Part shown: in pieces, positions 4,594 through 5,648 of the stretch
Position numbering within the stretch: position 1 is the stretch's first letter
How the letters are laid out: each line of letters begins with the position of its first letter
Assembly (NCBI GenBank): GCA_022701475.1
Contig: JAKOOI010000457.1
Span: 1-5,648, forward strand
DNA: 5,648 nt
Source: Weeksellaceae bacterium
GTDB lineage: Bacteria; Bacteroidota; Bacteroidia; Flavobacteriales; Weeksellaceae
Direction of reading: 5' to 3'
Program-made: the position numbers and the translations under genes
The notes under the pieces: model-generated
The model's database searches: none
What the model was told of the DNA's origin: nothing
What the model saw: the letters and a program-made list of their open reading frames with translations, nothing else

Positions 4594-4666
4594 TTTTTTA
4601 AGTTCTTATGGTTATTGTTATTTGTTGATGCAAAGTTATTGCCTTAGTACGCATTCTTTTTACGCA
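4580..4666 (-). repeat. Duplicated promoter-leader segment upstream of Y1
   Basis: About 87 bases here match 4264-4352 upstream of Y3, with one small length change and scattered substitutions. They cover the hexamer pair, the -7 box, a 30-40 base leader and the first bases of the RNA including GTGYCGTAAGA. The two transcription units therefore arose by duplication, while the RNA bodies behind them (129 nt tRNA-like against 69 nt short) have diverged completely. Confidence 0.8.
4631..4666 (-). promoter_or_regulatory. Regulated promoter for Y1-Y2, copy 1
   Basis: Minus-strand TGCGTA at 4666-4661 and 4653-4648 (13-bp period), then TAACTTTG at 4638-4631, matching TAnnTTTG. As in copy 2 the -33 TTG is missing. 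The region between the hexamers and the -7 box differs between the two copies while hexamers and box are kept, which supports a functional role. Confidence 0.68.
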
Positions 4667-4680
4667 CTTAAAAATTATTT

Positions 4681-4868
4681 GTTCTTTTGCCTTGAAGCAA
4701 AAGAACCAAAAATTCAAGACTTGGAAACTCCGGCTAAAAATAAGCTGTACGATCTAAAAATTCTAAACTTGCGCGACTTCATTATTTGTCTTCTTTTTCT
4801 ACTTTTGTGTCGCGCTTCAGACACTAGAATTTTCTTAACGTTCGTACAGCTTATTTTCTTAACGCCTG
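4681..4868. repeat. Long imperfect inverted-repeat element, probably dispersed
   Basis: First a perfect 10-bp hairpin, GTTCTTTTGC (4681-4690) with GCAAAAGAAC (4697-4706). Then a long interrupted stem: AAAATAAGCTGTACGA (4737-4752) with its complement at 4842-4857, AAAATTCTA (4757-4765) with TAGAATTTT (4825-4833), and GCGCGAC (4771-4777) with GTCGCGC (4809-4815). I recall very similar sequences scattered in Chryseobacterium intergenic regions. It encodes no credible protein; an open frame at 4622-4903 merely runs through it. It separates the DUF4145 gene from the Y1 promoter. Confidence 0.65.
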
Positions 4869-4889
4869 CATTTCCTAGGTCATTTTATT

Positions 4890-5498
4890 TTATTTCATCT
4901 TAGGCTTTCCTAATTTATCTAGTTTTAAATTTAATTCCTGTTTTCTTTTCTCTAATTTTTTAGGCTGAATAAAAACAAAATCAAACAGCTGTTCAATCAC
5001 TTCAATAAGCCATTCTGCTTCGCCACTCTCGACAGGAACAATTTCACCTGTACTTAAATCTTTAGAAGGATGCGCTGCAATATTTCCAATTTGCCTTACA
5101 GCATCAACTGCATCTGTAATGTGTGAAGGAATATCTGTCTTATCAGTAAAGATTTCAATTTCTTTAGCTAAACTTTTCTCTGAAATATTGAATTCTTCTC
5201 TTAAAATATTCTGCAATAATCTTCTCGTTAATGCAGCAGAAGCTTTTGGACTAGCTGAAAGTACTTTTACAGCTTCTTCATAGTCTTCTAAATACTTCTT
5301 TGGTATGTTACTTGAATTTTGAAAATCATTAGTTTTTGGATAAATTAATTTCTTCGAAGCTATTGTATCGATTTCCAAGCTGAAATTTCCATTAACTTTT
5401 AACTTTCCATTTTGTATTCCAACTACTAATTTATCGCAATTAGGACATTCTCCATAAAAAATCTCAATCCCTTCTTTTTTATCATCAGTTTGTTTCAC
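4890..5498 (-). CDS. DUF4145 protein, N-terminus lost to a nonsense codon
   Basis: From the GTG at 5498 the frame gives 202 residues. CPNC at residues 18-21 is half of a zinc ribbon. The DUF4145 core follows: EEAVKVLSASPKASAALTRR then LLQNILREEF (74-103), and the hallmark RQIGNIAAHP (135-144). A lysine-rich tail ends the protein. DUF4145 domains occur alone and in restriction and other defence-type proteins; their biochemical role is not settled. The same frame continues upstream to ATG 5561 with CPHC, the other half of the zinc ribbon, but a TAG at 5522-5520 interrupts it. Translation from the GTG would give a protein without that half, so the gene is probably inactive or reduced. Its base composition is much more AT-rich than that of the SulP and SUKH genes, which suggests acquisition by transfer. 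No promoter with a perfect -7 box is seen upstream. Confidence 0.75.
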   Translation of the reverse strand: MKQTDDKKEGIEIFYGECPNCDKLVVGIQNGKLKVNGNFSLEIDTIASKKLIYPKTNDFQNSSNIPKKYLEDYEEAVKVLSASPKASAALTRRLLQNILREEFNISEKSLAKEIEIFTDKTDIPSHITDAVDAVRQIGNIAAHPSKDLSTGEIVPVESGEAEWLIEVIEQLFDFVFIQPKKLEKRKQELNLKLDKLGKPKMK

Positions 5499-5561
5499 CT
5501 GTAATGGTTCTGTAAAATCCTAATCAAATTTCACAACGGTTGAACAATGTGGACAAATCAT
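5499..5561 (-). pseudogene. Detached 5' end of the DUF4145 gene
   Basis: ATG at 5561 begins MICPHCSTVVKFD, then TAG (5522-5520), then DFTEPLQ runs in the same frame into the GTG at 5498. CPHC with the later CPNC makes a plausible four-cysteine zinc ribbon, so 5561 is the likely ancestral start and the TAG a secondary nonsense change (or a sequencing error). Full length would be 223 residues. Confidence 0.7.
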
Positions 5562-5607
5562 ATTTATTGTAGTTTATATGGTTGATTAAATATACTAAAG
5601 TTATTGC

Positions 5608-5648
5608 TAGCCCCGATTGCAACGGCATCCTTTTTCTGTGAAGGCCTT
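5608..5648. other. Possible dispersed flavobacterial motif at the right edge
   Basis: TAGCCCCGATTGCAACGGCA followed by TCCTTTTT and the palindrome AAGGCCTT resembles a motif I have often seen in flavobacterial intergenic DNA, usually as one arm of a larger hairpin. The window ends inside it, so the partner arm cannot be checked. It lies upstream of the DUF4145 gene. Confidence 0.35.

Noticed and set aside
4622..4903. 93-codon plus-strand frame
   Set aside because: It runs through the Y1 promoter and the long inverted repeat, both explained by non-coding structure.

Overview
The window looks like chromosomal DNA of a Chryseobacterium-type flavobacterium (Bacteroidota). The evidence is the flavobacterial promoter form (TTG, about 19 bases, TAnnTTTG), the lack of Shine-Dalgarno sequences, a pair of HTH proteins of a type I associate with Chryseobacterium, and an intergenic inverted-repeat element that also looks familiar from that group. 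The genus is inferred from memory of families, not from a search.

Layout. Positions 1-1360 (minus) hold a SulP anion transporter cut by the left edge in its STAS domain. Positions 1361-2008 are mostly non-coding, with a clear plus-strand promoter at 1530-1560. Two small HTH DNA-binding proteins follow at 2009-2425 and 2438-2782, ending at a strong bidirectional terminator (2803-2841). The right end (4890-5561, minus) is an AT-rich DUF4145 gene whose start region is broken by an in-frame TAG. Between it and the RNA region lies a long imperfect inverted repeat (4681-4868).

The main discovery is in 2841-4593. This stretch is almost free of protein genes and carries six minus-strand structured RNAs of about 70-140 nt, named here Y1 to Y6 in transcription order. 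Each is closed by two helices of different sequence but preserved pairing. Between the helices is an asymmetric internal loop whose 5' strand always begins TGYCGT and whose 3' strand ends TTAC, TTGC or TTGA. This matches, from memory, the Ro60-binding stem of Y RNAs. Distal to that stem, Y1 and Y4 carry a tRNA-like module in permuted order (anticodon 3' strand, T arm, acceptor 3', linker, acceptor 5', D arm, anticodon 5' strand), as in the tRNA-mimicking bacterial Y RNA class YrlA. Y5 keeps only T arm plus acceptor, Y6 appears to have an unpermuted D-then-T arrangement, and Y2 and Y3 have no tRNA module.

Y1-Y2 and Y3-Y4-Y5 each follow a copy of the same regulated promoter: paired TGCGTA repeats, then TAnnTTTG. 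A SUKH (SMI1/KNR4-like) protein gene sits between Y5 and Y6. No Ro60/Rsr (TROVE) gene lies in the window. If the RNA calls are right, one should exist elsewhere in the genome, probably close by, and the six RNAs would act as interchangeable scaffolds or gates for it.
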